This document shows, piece after piece, positions 6,723-13,909 of a DNA stretch of 28,732 bases. The stretch's first letter is position 1. The number at the start of each line of letters is the position of its first letter. The position numbers and the translations under genes were made by a program. Source of the DNA: CAVPGH01 sp046726955. GTDB taxonomy: Bacteria; Acidobacteriota; Vicinamibacteria; Fen-336. Below the pieces are notes generated by a model. That model worked only from the letters and a program-made list of their open reading frames with translations. It ran no database searches and was not told the origin of the DNA. The DNA is taken from contig JBKPBQ010000553.1 in NCBI GenBank assembly GCA_046726955.1, forward strand, positions 1 through 28,732. The letters are read 5' to 3'.

Positions 6723-8468
6723 TCAGTCCCGGCCGAGGTCGGCCGCCGCGAGGCTCGGGACGAGCTCGCGCGCGAGGAGTTCCCCGATCTCCCGCGCCGT
6801 TCGAAGCGCCAGGCACCGCCGCGCCACCTCCCGCGCGCGGTCCGCGCGCGCCGAGCGCACCGCGGCCTTGACCCGCGGGATCGCCGCCGGCGTCATGCTG
6901 AGCTCCCGGAACCCGAGGCCCACGAGGAGGAGCGCCATGAGCGGGTCCGCCGCCATCTCGCCGCACACCGACAGCGGGACGCGCTGGCCGTCGGCCGCCG
7001 CCACCACCTGGGCGAGGGTGCGGAGGACGGCGGGATGGAGCGGCTCGTAGCTCTCGGCCACCCGCGGGTCGTTGCGGTCGGCGGCGAGCAGGTACTGCAC
7101 GAGGTCGTTCGTCCCCACGCTGAAGAACTCGACCTCGGGGGCGAGGAGATCGGCGATGAGGGCGGCCCCCGGCACCTCGAGGTTCAGCCCCACCGGCACG
7201 TCCTCGCGGAAGTCGACACCCTCGCGGCGGAGCTCGTCCCGCGCCTGCTCGACGAGGTCGAGGGCGAGCTGCATGTCCGCGAAGCCCGCGGCGAACGGGA
7301 AGAGGATGCGCAGCGGGCCCTGCCGTCCCGCCCGCAGGAGGGCGCGAATCTGCACGCGGAAGGCGTCGGGGGCGCGGCGCATCAGCCGGAGCGCCCGCTC
7401 TCCGAGCGCGGGATTGGGGCTCGACGGCCCGCCGGGCACGAACTCCTCCTGGCCCACGTCCCAGGTCCGCACGACGACCGGATGGGGCCGCATCCGCTCG
7501 AGCAGGCGACGGTAGACGTCCACCTGCTGCTCTTCGCTCGGCCATTTCAATCCGCGGCCGAGCAGGTACTCCGATCGGAAGAGGCCGATCCCCTCCGCGC
7601 CGTAGACGGCCGCGGTCGCCGCCTCGTCCGGGAACTCGACGTTCGCCCGCAGCACGACGGCGGCGTCGTCGAGGGTGACGGCGGGCAGGGCTCGCGTCCC
7701 CTGGAGCTGCTCCTCCTCGTTGCGGTATTCCTCCTGGACCGTGCGGAAGCCCGCAAGGGCGGGCGCCGAGGGCTCGACGACCACGGCGCCCCTCGTCCCG
7801 TCCACCACCACCATCGCCCCCGGCCGCACGGTGCGCGTCGCGTCCTTGAGGCCGACCACGGCGGGTATGCCCAGAGAGCGCGCGATGATCGCGGTGTGGT
7901 ACGTCGAGGATCCGACATCCGTCGCCACCGCGATGACCTTCTCCCAGTCGAGCTCCGCCGCCTCGGACGGGAGGAGGTCCGCGGCCACGAGCACGAAGCT
8001 CCCGGGAAGCCGCGCGAGCGACGGGGCGTCGGCGGAGCCGCGGAGGTTGAGCTGGATGCGCCCCAGCACGTCGTCGAGGTCGGTGCTCCGCTCGCGCAGG
8101 TAGGCGTCGCTGACCCCGTCGAAGATCGAGTGCAGCTGCTCCGCCACTTCGCGCAGCGCCCATTCCGCGTTCACCCGTTGCGCGCGGATGACGCCGCGGG
8201 TGCGCTCGAGGAGAAGAGGGTCCTCGAGCATCAAGAGGTGGGCGTCGAAGATGTAGGCGTGGAGCGTCCCCACTTCCCGCGAGAGCCGTTCCTTGATCGC
8301 GAGGAGCTGCGAGCGGGAGAGGGCGAGGGCCGCGTCGAGCCGCGCCACCTCGGCCTCCACCGCCTCCGGGGCGAGGGACAGCCGGAAGATCGGCGCCGCG
8401 TCGCGCTCCACCACGAGCGCGGGCCCCATGGCGATGCCCGGAGACACGCCCGTGCCCTTCAGCTCCAT
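6723..8468 (-). CDS. ptsI: PTS enzyme I (phosphoenolpyruvate-protein phosphotransferase)
   Basis: This 581-residue protein transfers phosphate from phosphoenolpyruvate to HPr. The N-terminal domain opens with MELKGTGVSPGIAMGPALVV. The phosphorylated His191 lies in GSSTYHTAIIARSLGIPAVVG. The PEP-binding TIM barrel carries EGIGLFRSEYL, the FSVGTNDLVQYLLAADR segment and the catalytic Cys of VCGEMAADPL. Length matches E. coli enzyme I (575). It is the last gene of the PTS block, 16 bases after the HPr stop, with GGGGAG upstream of the ATG. No EIIB or EIIC sugar permease appears in the window, so a regulatory rather than a transport role is inferred. The gene abuts the convergent E1 gene with no space for a separate terminator. 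Confidence 0.96.
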   Translation of the reverse strand: MELKGTGVSPGIAMGPALVVERDAAPIFRLSLAPEAVEAEVARLDAALALSRSQLLAIKERLSREVGTLHAYIFDAHLLMLEDPLLLERTRGVIRAQRVNAEWALREVAEQLHSIFDGVSDAYLRERSTDLDDVLGRIQLNLRGSADAPSLARLPGSFVLVAADLLPSEAAELDWEKVIAVATDVGSSTYHTAIIARSLGIPAVVGLKDATRTVRPGAMVVVDGTRGAVVVEPSAPALAGFRTVQEEYRNEEEQLQGTRALPAVTLDDAAVVLRANVEFPDEAATAAVYGAEGIGLFRSEYLLGRGLKWPSEEQQVDVYRRLLERMRPHPVVVRTWDVGQEEFVPGGPSSPNPALGERALRLMRRAPDAFRVQIRALLRAGRQGPLRILFPFAAGFADMQLALDLVEQARDELRREGVDFREDVPVGLNLEVPGAALIADLLAPEVEFFSVGTNDLVQYLLAADRNDPRVAESYEPLHPAVLRTLAQVVAAADGQRVPLSVCGEMAADPLMALLLVGLGFRELSMTPAAIPRVKAAVRSARADRAREVARRCLALRTAREIGELLARELVPSLAAADLGRD

Positions 8469-8484
8469 CGACCGCCTTCTCCCC

Positions 8485-8754
8485 TCACGCCTCTTCCCCG
8501 AAGCCGCCTTCCACCAGCCGGCAGAGCGCGTCGAGCGCCTCCTCCTCGTCGTCCCCCTCCGCCTCCAGCGTGAGCGTGCTGCCCTGGGAGGCGGCGAGGA
8601 GCAGGATCCCGAGGATCGACTTTCCGTCCATCACGCGCCCGTCGCGCACGGCGCTGATCCGCGCGCGAAACCGATTCGCGGTGTGGACGAACCGCGCCGC
8701 GGCCCGGGCGTGGAGACCCAGGCGGTTCGTGATGCGGACCTCCCGACGCGTCAA
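8485..8754 (-). CDS. ptsH: HPr phosphocarrier protein, TTG start
   Basis: This is an 89-residue HPr. With the TTG start, both phosphorylation sites fall at canonical numbers: His15 in LGLHARAAARFV (phosphorylated by enzyme I) and Ser46 in DGKSILGILLL (target of HPr kinase). The TTG overlaps the upstream EIIA stop as TTGA, and GAGAAGAAG lies just upstream. No other initiator would keep the first beta strand. HPr accepts phosphate from PtsI and passes it to EIIA, while HprK can modify Ser46. The co-occurrence of kinase and Ser46 supports a functional regulatory switch. An extended acidic stretch (EGDDEEEALDALCR) sits near the C-terminal helix, as in many HPr proteins. Confidence 0.95.
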   Translation of the reverse strand: MTRREVRITNRLGLHARAAARFVHTANRFRARISAVRDGRVMDGKSILGILLLAASQGSTLTLEAEGDDEEEALDALCRLVEGGFGEEA

Positions 8755-9146
8755 GCAGGCTTCTTCTCGAGGATCTCGCTGGCCACGTAGATGGCGCCCT
8801 TGCCCTGGTCCCGCACGGCGCGGGCCACCTCCGCGAGCGGCCCTTCCCGCTGGGAGATGGCCTTGATGAGCATGGGCAGGCTGACGCCGGTCACGATCTC
8901 GACCTTTTCCGAGAGGAACGGCAGGCTCAGGTTCGTGGGCGTGCCCCCGAACATGTCGGTGAGGACGAGGGCCTCGTCTCCCGCCTCGGCGAGGCCGCGG
9001 GCGATCGCGTCCCTGGCCGCGGCCACGTCGTCGCCCCAGCCCAGGCACACCGATCCGATCGCGGGAACCTCTCCCACGATCTGGCGGGCCGCGCTCACGA
9101 GCTCTTCCGCGAGCCGGCCGTGCGTCACCACCACTATGCCGATCAC
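8751..9146 (-). CDS. PTS EIIA component, mannose/sorbose family, GTG start
   Basis: This 131-residue EIIA-Man domain has its phosphorylatable His9 in MIGIVVVTHGRLAEEL. It also has the family loops CLGWGDDVAAARDAI, LVLTDMFGGTPTNLSLPFL and VEIVTGVSLPMLIKAI. It accepts phosphate from HPr. EIIA-Man normally hands phosphate to EIIB-Man, but no EIIB/EIIC/EIID is present here. In this synteny (rpoN, hpf, hprK, rapZ) the stand-alone protein is likely a signalling component. The GTG start overlaps the RapZ stop (GTGA) and the stop overlaps the HPr start (TTGA). The three genes are therefore probably translated as a coupled unit. Confidence 0.94.
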   Translation of the reverse strand: MIGIVVVTHGRLAEELVSAARQIVGEVPAIGSVCLGWGDDVAAARDAIARGLAEAGDEALVLTDMFGGTPTNLSLPFLSEKVEIVTGVSLPMLIKAISQREGPLAEVARAVRDQGKGAIYVASEILEKKPA

Positions 9147-10027
9147 AGCACCTCGCCCTGCCGGAGATCCCTATGGTAAACGCGAACGAGCCGTCCGCGT
9201 CCCTTGAGCGAGCGGGCGAGGGCGTTCGCCATCATCACCGAGCGGTGGCGCCCGCCCGTGCAGCCGATCGCGATCGTGAGGTAGGTCTTGCCTTCCCGAA
9301 CGTAGCGCGGGATGACGTAGCCCAGGAACCCCCGCAGCCGCCGCAGGAAGTCCACCGTCTCGCGCTGCCGCCTGAGGTAGCGCACCACGTTCGCGTGCGC
9401 GCCCGTGAGGGGACGGAGGGCGGGAACGAAGTTCGGGTTGGGCAGGAAGCGCACGTCGAATACGAGGTCCGCCTCCGCGGGCACGCCGTACTTGTAGCCG
9501 AAGGACATCACCGCCACCACCAGCGTCCCCGGCTCGGAGCGCACGTCGTAGCGCTCGCGGATGTAGTCGCGGAGCTGGTGGACCGTGAACTGGGTCGTGT
9601 CCACGATGAAGTCGGCCATCTTGCGGATGGGCCGGAGCGCCTCCTTCTCCTCGCGGATGCCTTCGATCACCGGCTCGTTGACGGCGAGGGGATGAGGACG
9701 GCGCGTTTCGCTGAAGCGCCGGACGAGGACCCGCTCGTCCGCCTCGAGGAAGAGGAGCGAGGCCTCGAGGCCCCGCCGCTTGAGCCGCCGGAAGATCTCG
9801 GGGAAGCGCCGCAGGAAGTTCGGCTCGCGGACGTCCACCACCAGCGCGGAGCGCCGCAGCGCGGGCGAGCTGCGGATGAGCTCGGCGAAGGACGGGATGA
9901 GCGCCGAGGGCAGGTTGTCCACGCAGAACCAGCCGACGTCCTCGAGGGCGCGCGAGACGTGGGTCTTGCCCGACCCAGAGAGGCCAGTGATGACGAGGAC
10001 CCGGGGGGTGGTGCGCGCCGCCGCCAT
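9143..10027 (-). CDS. rapZ: RNase adapter / nucleotide-binding protein RapZ (YvcJ family)
   Basis: This 294-residue protein has an N-terminal P-loop GLSGSGKT (residues 15-22) followed by FCVDNLPSALIP. It has the family segments VDVREPNFL, FSETRRPHPL and MADFIVDTTQFTVHQLRD, the basic-acidic stretch SFGYKYGVPAEADLVFDVRFLPNP, and the C-terminal IAIGCTGGRHRSV. In E. coli, RapZ binds small RNAs and guides RNase E to control glmS mRNA. In Gram-positives the YvcJ homologue is a nucleotide-binding regulator. Which activity operates here is unknown. The position between hprK and PTS genes is a widely conserved arrangement. ATG overlaps the hprK stop (ATGA). Confidence 0.95.
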   Translation of the reverse strand: MAAARTTPRVLVITGLSGSGKTHVSRALEDVGWFCVDNLPSALIPSFAELIRSSPALRRSALVVDVREPNFLRRFPEIFRRLKRRGLEASLLFLEADERVLVRRFSETRRPHPLAVNEPVIEGIREEKEALRPIRKMADFIVDTTQFTVHQLRDYIRERYDVRSEPGTLVVAVMSFGYKYGVPAEADLVFDVRFLPNPNFVPALRPLTGAHANVVRYLRRQRETVDFLRRLRGFLGYVIPRYVREGKTYLTIAIGCTGGRHRSVMMANALARSLKGRGRLVRVYHRDLRQGEVL

Positions 10028-11103
10028 CAGCCGCGGGCCCGCCGCGTCCGGAGGCGTGCCCGCATCCGGGAGCGCGTTCGGCGGGGGGCGGGAAGCGAGG
10101 GCTTCGGCAGCGCGCGCTTGGCGTCGCGCGCGGCCATCATCTCGTCCACCCGCTCCGCGAAGCGCCGGGCCGCGTCGTAGCCCCGCTCCTTCAGGAGCTG
10201 GTTCCGGGCGGCCACCTCCGCGAGGATCGCGATGTTGCGCCCCGGGGCCACGGGCATCCGCAGCAGCGGTACCTCGACGCCGAGGATGAGGAACTTCTCG
10301 TCGTGCAGGCCGAGCCGGTCGTACTCCTTGCCCGCCTCCCAGCGCTCGAGGTTGATCACGAGCTCGACGCGCTTGGAGATGCGGATGGACGAGACGCCGT
10401 AGAGGTCTTTGATGTTGATGACGCCGAGGCCGCGCAGCTCCATGTGGTAGCGCGTGAGGTCGGGGGACGAGCCGATGAGCGCGTCCGCCATGCGCTTGAT
10501 CTCGACCACGTCGTCCGCGACGAGGCGGTGGCCGCGGTCGATGAGGTCGAGCGCGCACTCCGACTTCCCGATGCCGCTCTCCCCCATGATGAGGACGCCG
10601 AGGCCGAACACGTCCATGAGCACGGAGTGGAGGTGGAGGCGGGTGGCCAGCCGCTCGTCGAGGAACGCGGAGAGGAGCTTGATGAAGGCGGTGGACTCGG
10701 ACGGAGTCGTGAGGAGGGGAATGTTGCGGGCCTCCGCCGCCGCGAGGAGCTCGGGCGGAGGGACGAGCCCCTTGGTGACGACGAAGCACGAGATGCGGCA
10801 CCGGCAGAGCTTGTCGAGGATGGCGGTGCGCCGGCGGGCGGAGAGCTTCCGAAGGTACCCGATCTCGCTGCTCCCCACGATCTGGACCCGCCCGAAGCGG
10901 ATGTAGTCGATGTAGCCCGTGAGGGCGAGGCCGGGACGCTGGACGCGGGAGAGCTGGATCTCGTGGTCGAGCCCGTGCGCTCCCGCGGCGAGCGTGAGGT
11001 CGAGGGCCGCGCCGTCGGAAGAGAGCAGCTCGCGCACGGCCACTCCCGGCGCTTCTCCCGCTTGCGGGAGGGGCGGATCCGCGCGGGGCGGCCGCGCCCC
11101 CAT
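10027..11103 (-). CDS. hprK: HPr kinase/phosphorylase
   Basis: This 358-residue protein phosphorylates HPr at Ser46 and can reverse the reaction. Residues about 20-150 are the N-terminal domain (VAVRELLSSDGAALDL, PGLALTGY). The kinase domain carries Walker A GESGIGKS (residues 174-181) followed by GHRLVADDVVEIKR. Downstream are MELRGLGVINIKDLYG, the equivalent of the HprK signature, and VEVPLLRMPVAPGRNIAILAEVAA. The last 25 or so residues form an unusual Arg/Pro-rich basic tail (LPKPSLPAPRRTRSRMRARL). ATG at 11103 overlaps the hpf stop (ATGA). A GTG about 20 residues in would give a more typical N-terminus, so the first 20 residues may be non-native. Confidence 0.95.
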   Translation of the reverse strand: MGARPPRADPPLPQAGEAPGVAVRELLSSDGAALDLTLAAGAHGLDHEIQLSRVQRPGLALTGYIDYIRFGRVQIVGSSEIGYLRKLSARRRTAILDKLCRCRISCFVVTKGLVPPPELLAAAEARNIPLLTTPSESTAFIKLLSAFLDERLATRLHLHSVLMDVFGLGVLIMGESGIGKSECALDLIDRGHRLVADDVVEIKRMADALIGSSPDLTRYHMELRGLGVINIKDLYGVSSIRISKRVELVINLERWEAGKEYDRLGLHDEKFLILGVEVPLLRMPVAPGRNIAILAEVAARNQLLKERGYDAARRFAERVDEMMAARDAKRALPKPSLPAPRRTRSRMRARLRTRRARG

Positions 11104-11630
11104 CAGGCTTCGGGCTCGATCAGACCCAGACGTCCGTCGCGGCGCCTGAAGAGGACGCTCATCCGCTCCGTCTCCGCGTCGCGGAAGACGAGGACGCCCT
11201 CCCCGCGGCTTCCCACCTCGAGCGCCGCCTCCTCGAGGGTCATGGGCCGGAGCGCGGCCCGCCGGCTCTTCACGACCCCCGTTCGTGCGTGCCGCCGCCT
11301 CTCGGCGGCGCCCGCCACGCGTGACCGGTCGCGCCCGTCGCGCTTGCGCTCGCGCAGCCGGCCGAGGTGCCGCTGGACCTGGCGCGTGAGCTTGTGCATC
11401 ACGGTGGAGAGCGAGGCCCCGAGGTCCGAGCTCTCGTCCTGGGCCGTGAGGTCCAGGTGCTTGGAGCGGATGCTGACCTCCGCGATCTGGCGGTGCTTGT
11501 CCGACGTGACGGTCACGTGGGCGCGTGTGATGCCGGGCAGCACGCGCGTCAGCTTGTGGATCTTGCGCTCGGCGAGGCGCCGGATCTCCGCCGGGACCTC
11601 CGTCTGACGGCCGGTGAACTCGATCTTCAA
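11103..11630 (-). CDS. hpf: Long-form ribosome hibernation promoting factor, TTG start
   Basis: This 175-residue protein has the S30AE/YfiA fold at residues 1-100 (MKIEFTGRQTEVPAEIRRLA, AHVTVTSDKHRQIAEVSI). A basic linker follows, then the C-terminal dimerisation domain (LRPMTLEEAALEVGSRGEGV, VLFRRRDGRLGLIEPEA). The second domain makes it a long HPF, the type that can join two 70S ribosomes into 100S dimers in resting cells. The start codon is TTG (11630-11628), with AGGAGG at 11640-11635 four bases upstream, extending to AGGAGGTG. The strong site explains use of a weak codon. It follows rpoN after 34 bases, the usual rpoN-hpf neighbourhood. Confidence 0.95.
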   Translation of the reverse strand: MKIEFTGRQTEVPAEIRRLAERKIHKLTRVLPGITRAHVTVTSDKHRQIAEVSIRSKHLDLTAQDESSDLGASLSTVMHKLTRQVQRHLGRLRERKRDGRDRSRVAGAAERRRHARTGVVKSRRAALRPMTLEEAALEVGSRGEGVLVFRDAETERMSVLFRRRDGRLGLIEPEA

Positions 11631-11632
11631 AG

Positions 11633-11640
11633 CACCTCCT
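11633..11640 (-). promoter_or_regulatory. Extended Shine-Dalgarno for hpf
   Basis: On the minus strand the eight bases read AGGAGGTG, matching eight consecutive positions of the anti-Shine-Dalgarno complement. It directly precedes the TTG start of hpf and fixes that start. Confidence 0.75.
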
Positions 11641-11664
11641 CCGGACCACCCCCCGGGGCGGCCC

Positions 11665-13092
11665 TCAGTGGACGGCTTTGCGAAGGTTCGAAGGAGGGAT
11701 GCGGAGCTCCTCGCGGTACTTGGCCACGGTGCGGCGGGCCAGGGGAAGCCCGTCCTGCTCCAGAAGCTCCGCGATTCGGGAGTCGGAGAGAGGATGAGCC
11801 GTGTCCTCCTCGTCGATCATCTTGCGGATCTTGTCCTTGATGGTGACCGAGCTGACCGCCTCTCCCCCGCTGCTCGTGATGCCGCTGTGGAAGAAGTAGC
11901 GCATCTCGTAGACTCCGCGGGGGGTGTGCATGTACTTGTTGGCCACGACGCGGGACACGGTCGACTCGTGCATCCCGATGTCGTTGGCCACGTCGCGCAG
12001 CACGAGCGGCCGGAGGTGCGTGATCCCGTGGTCGAGGAAGGCGCGCTGGTGGCGGACGATCGACTCGGCGACCTTGTAGATCGTGCGCTGCCGCTGGTCG
12101 ACGCTCTTCAGCAGCCAGAGCGCGCTCCTGAGCTTGTCCTTGACGTAGTTGCGCGTCTCCTCGCTCCCCGCCTCCTTGTGGTCGAGCATGCGGCGGTAGG
12201 TGGGGCTGATGCGGAGCTTGGGCAGACCGTCGTCGTTCAGGACGATCTTGTACTCGTCGCCTTCCTTGTACACGTACACGTCGGGAAGGATGTAGGCGGA
12301 GCGGTCGGGGCTGTAGCGGTTGCCGGGGCGCGGATCGAGGCGGCGGATGACCTCCCAGTAGTGGTTGACCTCCTCCGGGTTCAGCCCCATCTGGCGCCCG
12401 ATCTCGGGCCACTGGTGGCTCTGGAGCTGCTTCATGTAGTCGCGGACCATGACGTCCGCGGGCGAGCCCTCGAGGCCCACGTGCTTGAGCTGCAGCCGCA
12501 GGCACTCGGTGAGGTTCCGGGCCGCGATCCCCGGGGGGTCGAGCAACTGCACGAGAGCCAGGGCCTTCTCCACCTCCTCGAGGGGATACGGCCCCATGTT
12601 CGCGATCTCCTCGAGCGAGGCCCTGAGCATCCCGTCCTCGTCGAGGTTCTGGATGATGGCCTCGCCGATCTCGATCAGGATGTCGTCCGACGTCGTCATG
12701 TGGAGCTGCCACGTGAGGTGGTCGTAGAGGTCGGGCGACTCTGTGAGCGTGTTCTCGATCGGGGGCATCTCCGGGACCTCGGAGGGGCGGCTGCGCCGCT
12801 CCTGCCCCTCGTCGAAGTAGTCCTCGAAGAACTTCTCGATCTCGATCTCCTTGAGCGGGTCCTCCTGCTTCGCCTTGTCTTCCTGGGCCTCGGCCTGCGC
12901 CTCCTCGAGGGTGCGGGTCTCCTCGAGAGGCACCTCCTCGAGCAGCGGGTTCTCCATGACCTCCGCCTCCAGCACCTCCGCGAGCTCGAGGGTGGTCAGT
13001 GGCAGGAGCTTGATCGCCTGCTGGAGCGAAGGGGTCAGGATGAGGCGCTGGGACAGTCGCTGCGACAGCCCGAGCTTCTGGTGCATGGCCAC
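11665..13092 (-). CDS. rpoN: RNA polymerase sigma-54 factor
   Basis: This 475-residue protein directs RNA polymerase to -24/-12 promoters that need an AAA+ activator. Region I is Gln/Leu-rich (SQRLILTPSLQQAIKLLPL, about residues 15-35). It is followed by an acidic region II (about 50-125, many Glu). The core-binding domain contains EVNHYWEVIRRLDPRPGNRY. The helix-turn-helix DNA-binding region contains DIGMHESTVSRVVANKY, and the C-terminus ends with the RpoN box TVAKYREELRIPPSNLRK. The start is GTG at 13092, with AGGAG at 13105-13101 eight bases upstream; an in-frame ATG lies two codons later. The gene sits between lptB and hpf, the classic order. Confidence 0.97.
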   Translation of the reverse strand: MAMHQKLGLSQRLSQRLILTPSLQQAIKLLPLTTLELAEVLEAEVMENPLLEEVPLEETRTLEEAQAEAQEDKAKQEDPLKEIEIEKFFEDYFDEGQERRSRPSEVPEMPPIENTLTESPDLYDHLTWQLHMTTSDDILIEIGEAIIQNLDEDGMLRASLEEIANMGPYPLEEVEKALALVQLLDPPGIAARNLTECLRLQLKHVGLEGSPADVMVRDYMKQLQSHQWPEIGRQMGLNPEEVNHYWEVIRRLDPRPGNRYSPDRSAYILPDVYVYKEGDEYKIVLNDDGLPKLRISPTYRRMLDHKEAGSEETRNYVKDKLRSALWLLKSVDQRQRTIYKVAESIVRHQRAFLDHGITHLRPLVLRDVANDIGMHESTVSRVVANKYMHTPRGVYEMRYFFHSGITSSGGEAVSSVTIKDKIRKMIDEEDTAHPLSDSRIAELLEQDGLPLARRTVAKYREELRIPPSNLRKAVH

Positions 13093-13138
13093 GGCTCAGG
13101 CTCCTGGGAAGGGAGGGAAGGGAGAGGGGACCGCCACT

Positions 13139-13909
13139 TCAGGGCTCGGCAGCGTCGAGCTGGAAGCCTTCCCCGAGGTAGACACGCCGTACATCGGGGT
13201 CGGAAGCGAGCGAGAGCGGCGTCCCACTGCGAAATACATGCCCGTCCCTGAGAATATAGGCGCGATCCGTTATTTTCAAGGTCTCTCGGACGTTATGGTC
13301 GGTGATGAGGACGCCGATTCCTCGCCCCTTGAGGTGCGAGATGATCCGTTGTATGTCGATGACGGCTATGGGGTCGATGCCCGCAAAGGGCTCGTCGAGG
13401 AGGATGAACGAGGGTGACGTGGCCAGGGCACGGCAAATCTCGAGCCGCCGCCTCTCCCCGCCCGAGAGGGTGTCCGCGGCCTGCCCCGCCATCGCCCCGA
13501 TCCCGAGCTCCTCGAGGAGGGCGCGCGCCCGGGGACGCTGCTCCGCCGCCGGGAGCCCCAGCATCTCGAGGATGGCCCGGACGTTCTCCTCGGCGGTGAG
13601 CTTGCGGAAGATGCTGGCCTCCTGCGGGAGGTAGCCGATCCCCGCTCGGGCGCGGAGGTACATGGGAAGCGCCGTAATGTCCTCGTCGCCCAGGAACACC
13701 TGGCCGCTGTCGGGTCGGGCCAGCCCCACGACCATGTAGAAGGTGGTCGTCTTTCCCGCCCCGTTCGGCCCCAAGAGGCCCACGACCTCGCCCTCGCGGA
13801 TGTCGAGGTCCACGGCGCTCACGACCGTGCGCCTTCCGTAGGTCTTGGTGAGGGCTACGGCGCGGAGGACACCGGCGTCACGGGGAGCCGGATCAGCCGG
13901 TTGGCTCAA
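13139..13909 (-). CDS. lptB: LPS export ABC transporter ATP-binding protein LptB, TTG start
   Basis: This 256-residue ATPase powers LPS extraction from the inner membrane with LptF/LptG. Walker A is GPNGAGKT (residues 47-54). The Q-loop lies in YLPQEASIFRKLT, the signature is LSGGERRRLEICRALA, Walker B is FILLDEPFAGIDPIAVIDIQ and the switch His is in LITDHNVRETL. These are close to consensus for LptB. The start is TTG at 13909, overlapping the LptC/A stop as TTGA. rpoN follows after 46 bases. lptF and lptG are not in the window. Confidence 0.96.
   Translation of the reverse strand: MSQPADPAPRDAGVLRAVALTKTYGRRTVVSAVDLDIREGEVVGLLGPNGAGKTTTFYMVVGLARPDSGQVFLGDEDITALPMYLRARAGIGYLPQEASIFRKLTAEENVRAILEMLGLPAAEQRPRARALLEELGIGAMAGQAADTLSGGERRRLEICRALATSPSFILLDEPFAGIDPIAVIDIQRIISHLKGRGIGVLITDHNVRETLKITDRAYILRDGHVFRSGTPLSLASDPDVRRVYLGEGFQLDAAEP

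Noticed and set aside
4570..8163. Very long minus-strand open frame (about 1197 codons) opposite the E1 fusion gene and continuing through ptsI in another frame
   Set aside because: It is a by-product of high GC at third positions. Its translation is Arg/Gly/Ala low-complexity or Glu/Asp/Val-rich without domains, while the opposing frames encode well-conserved enzymes.
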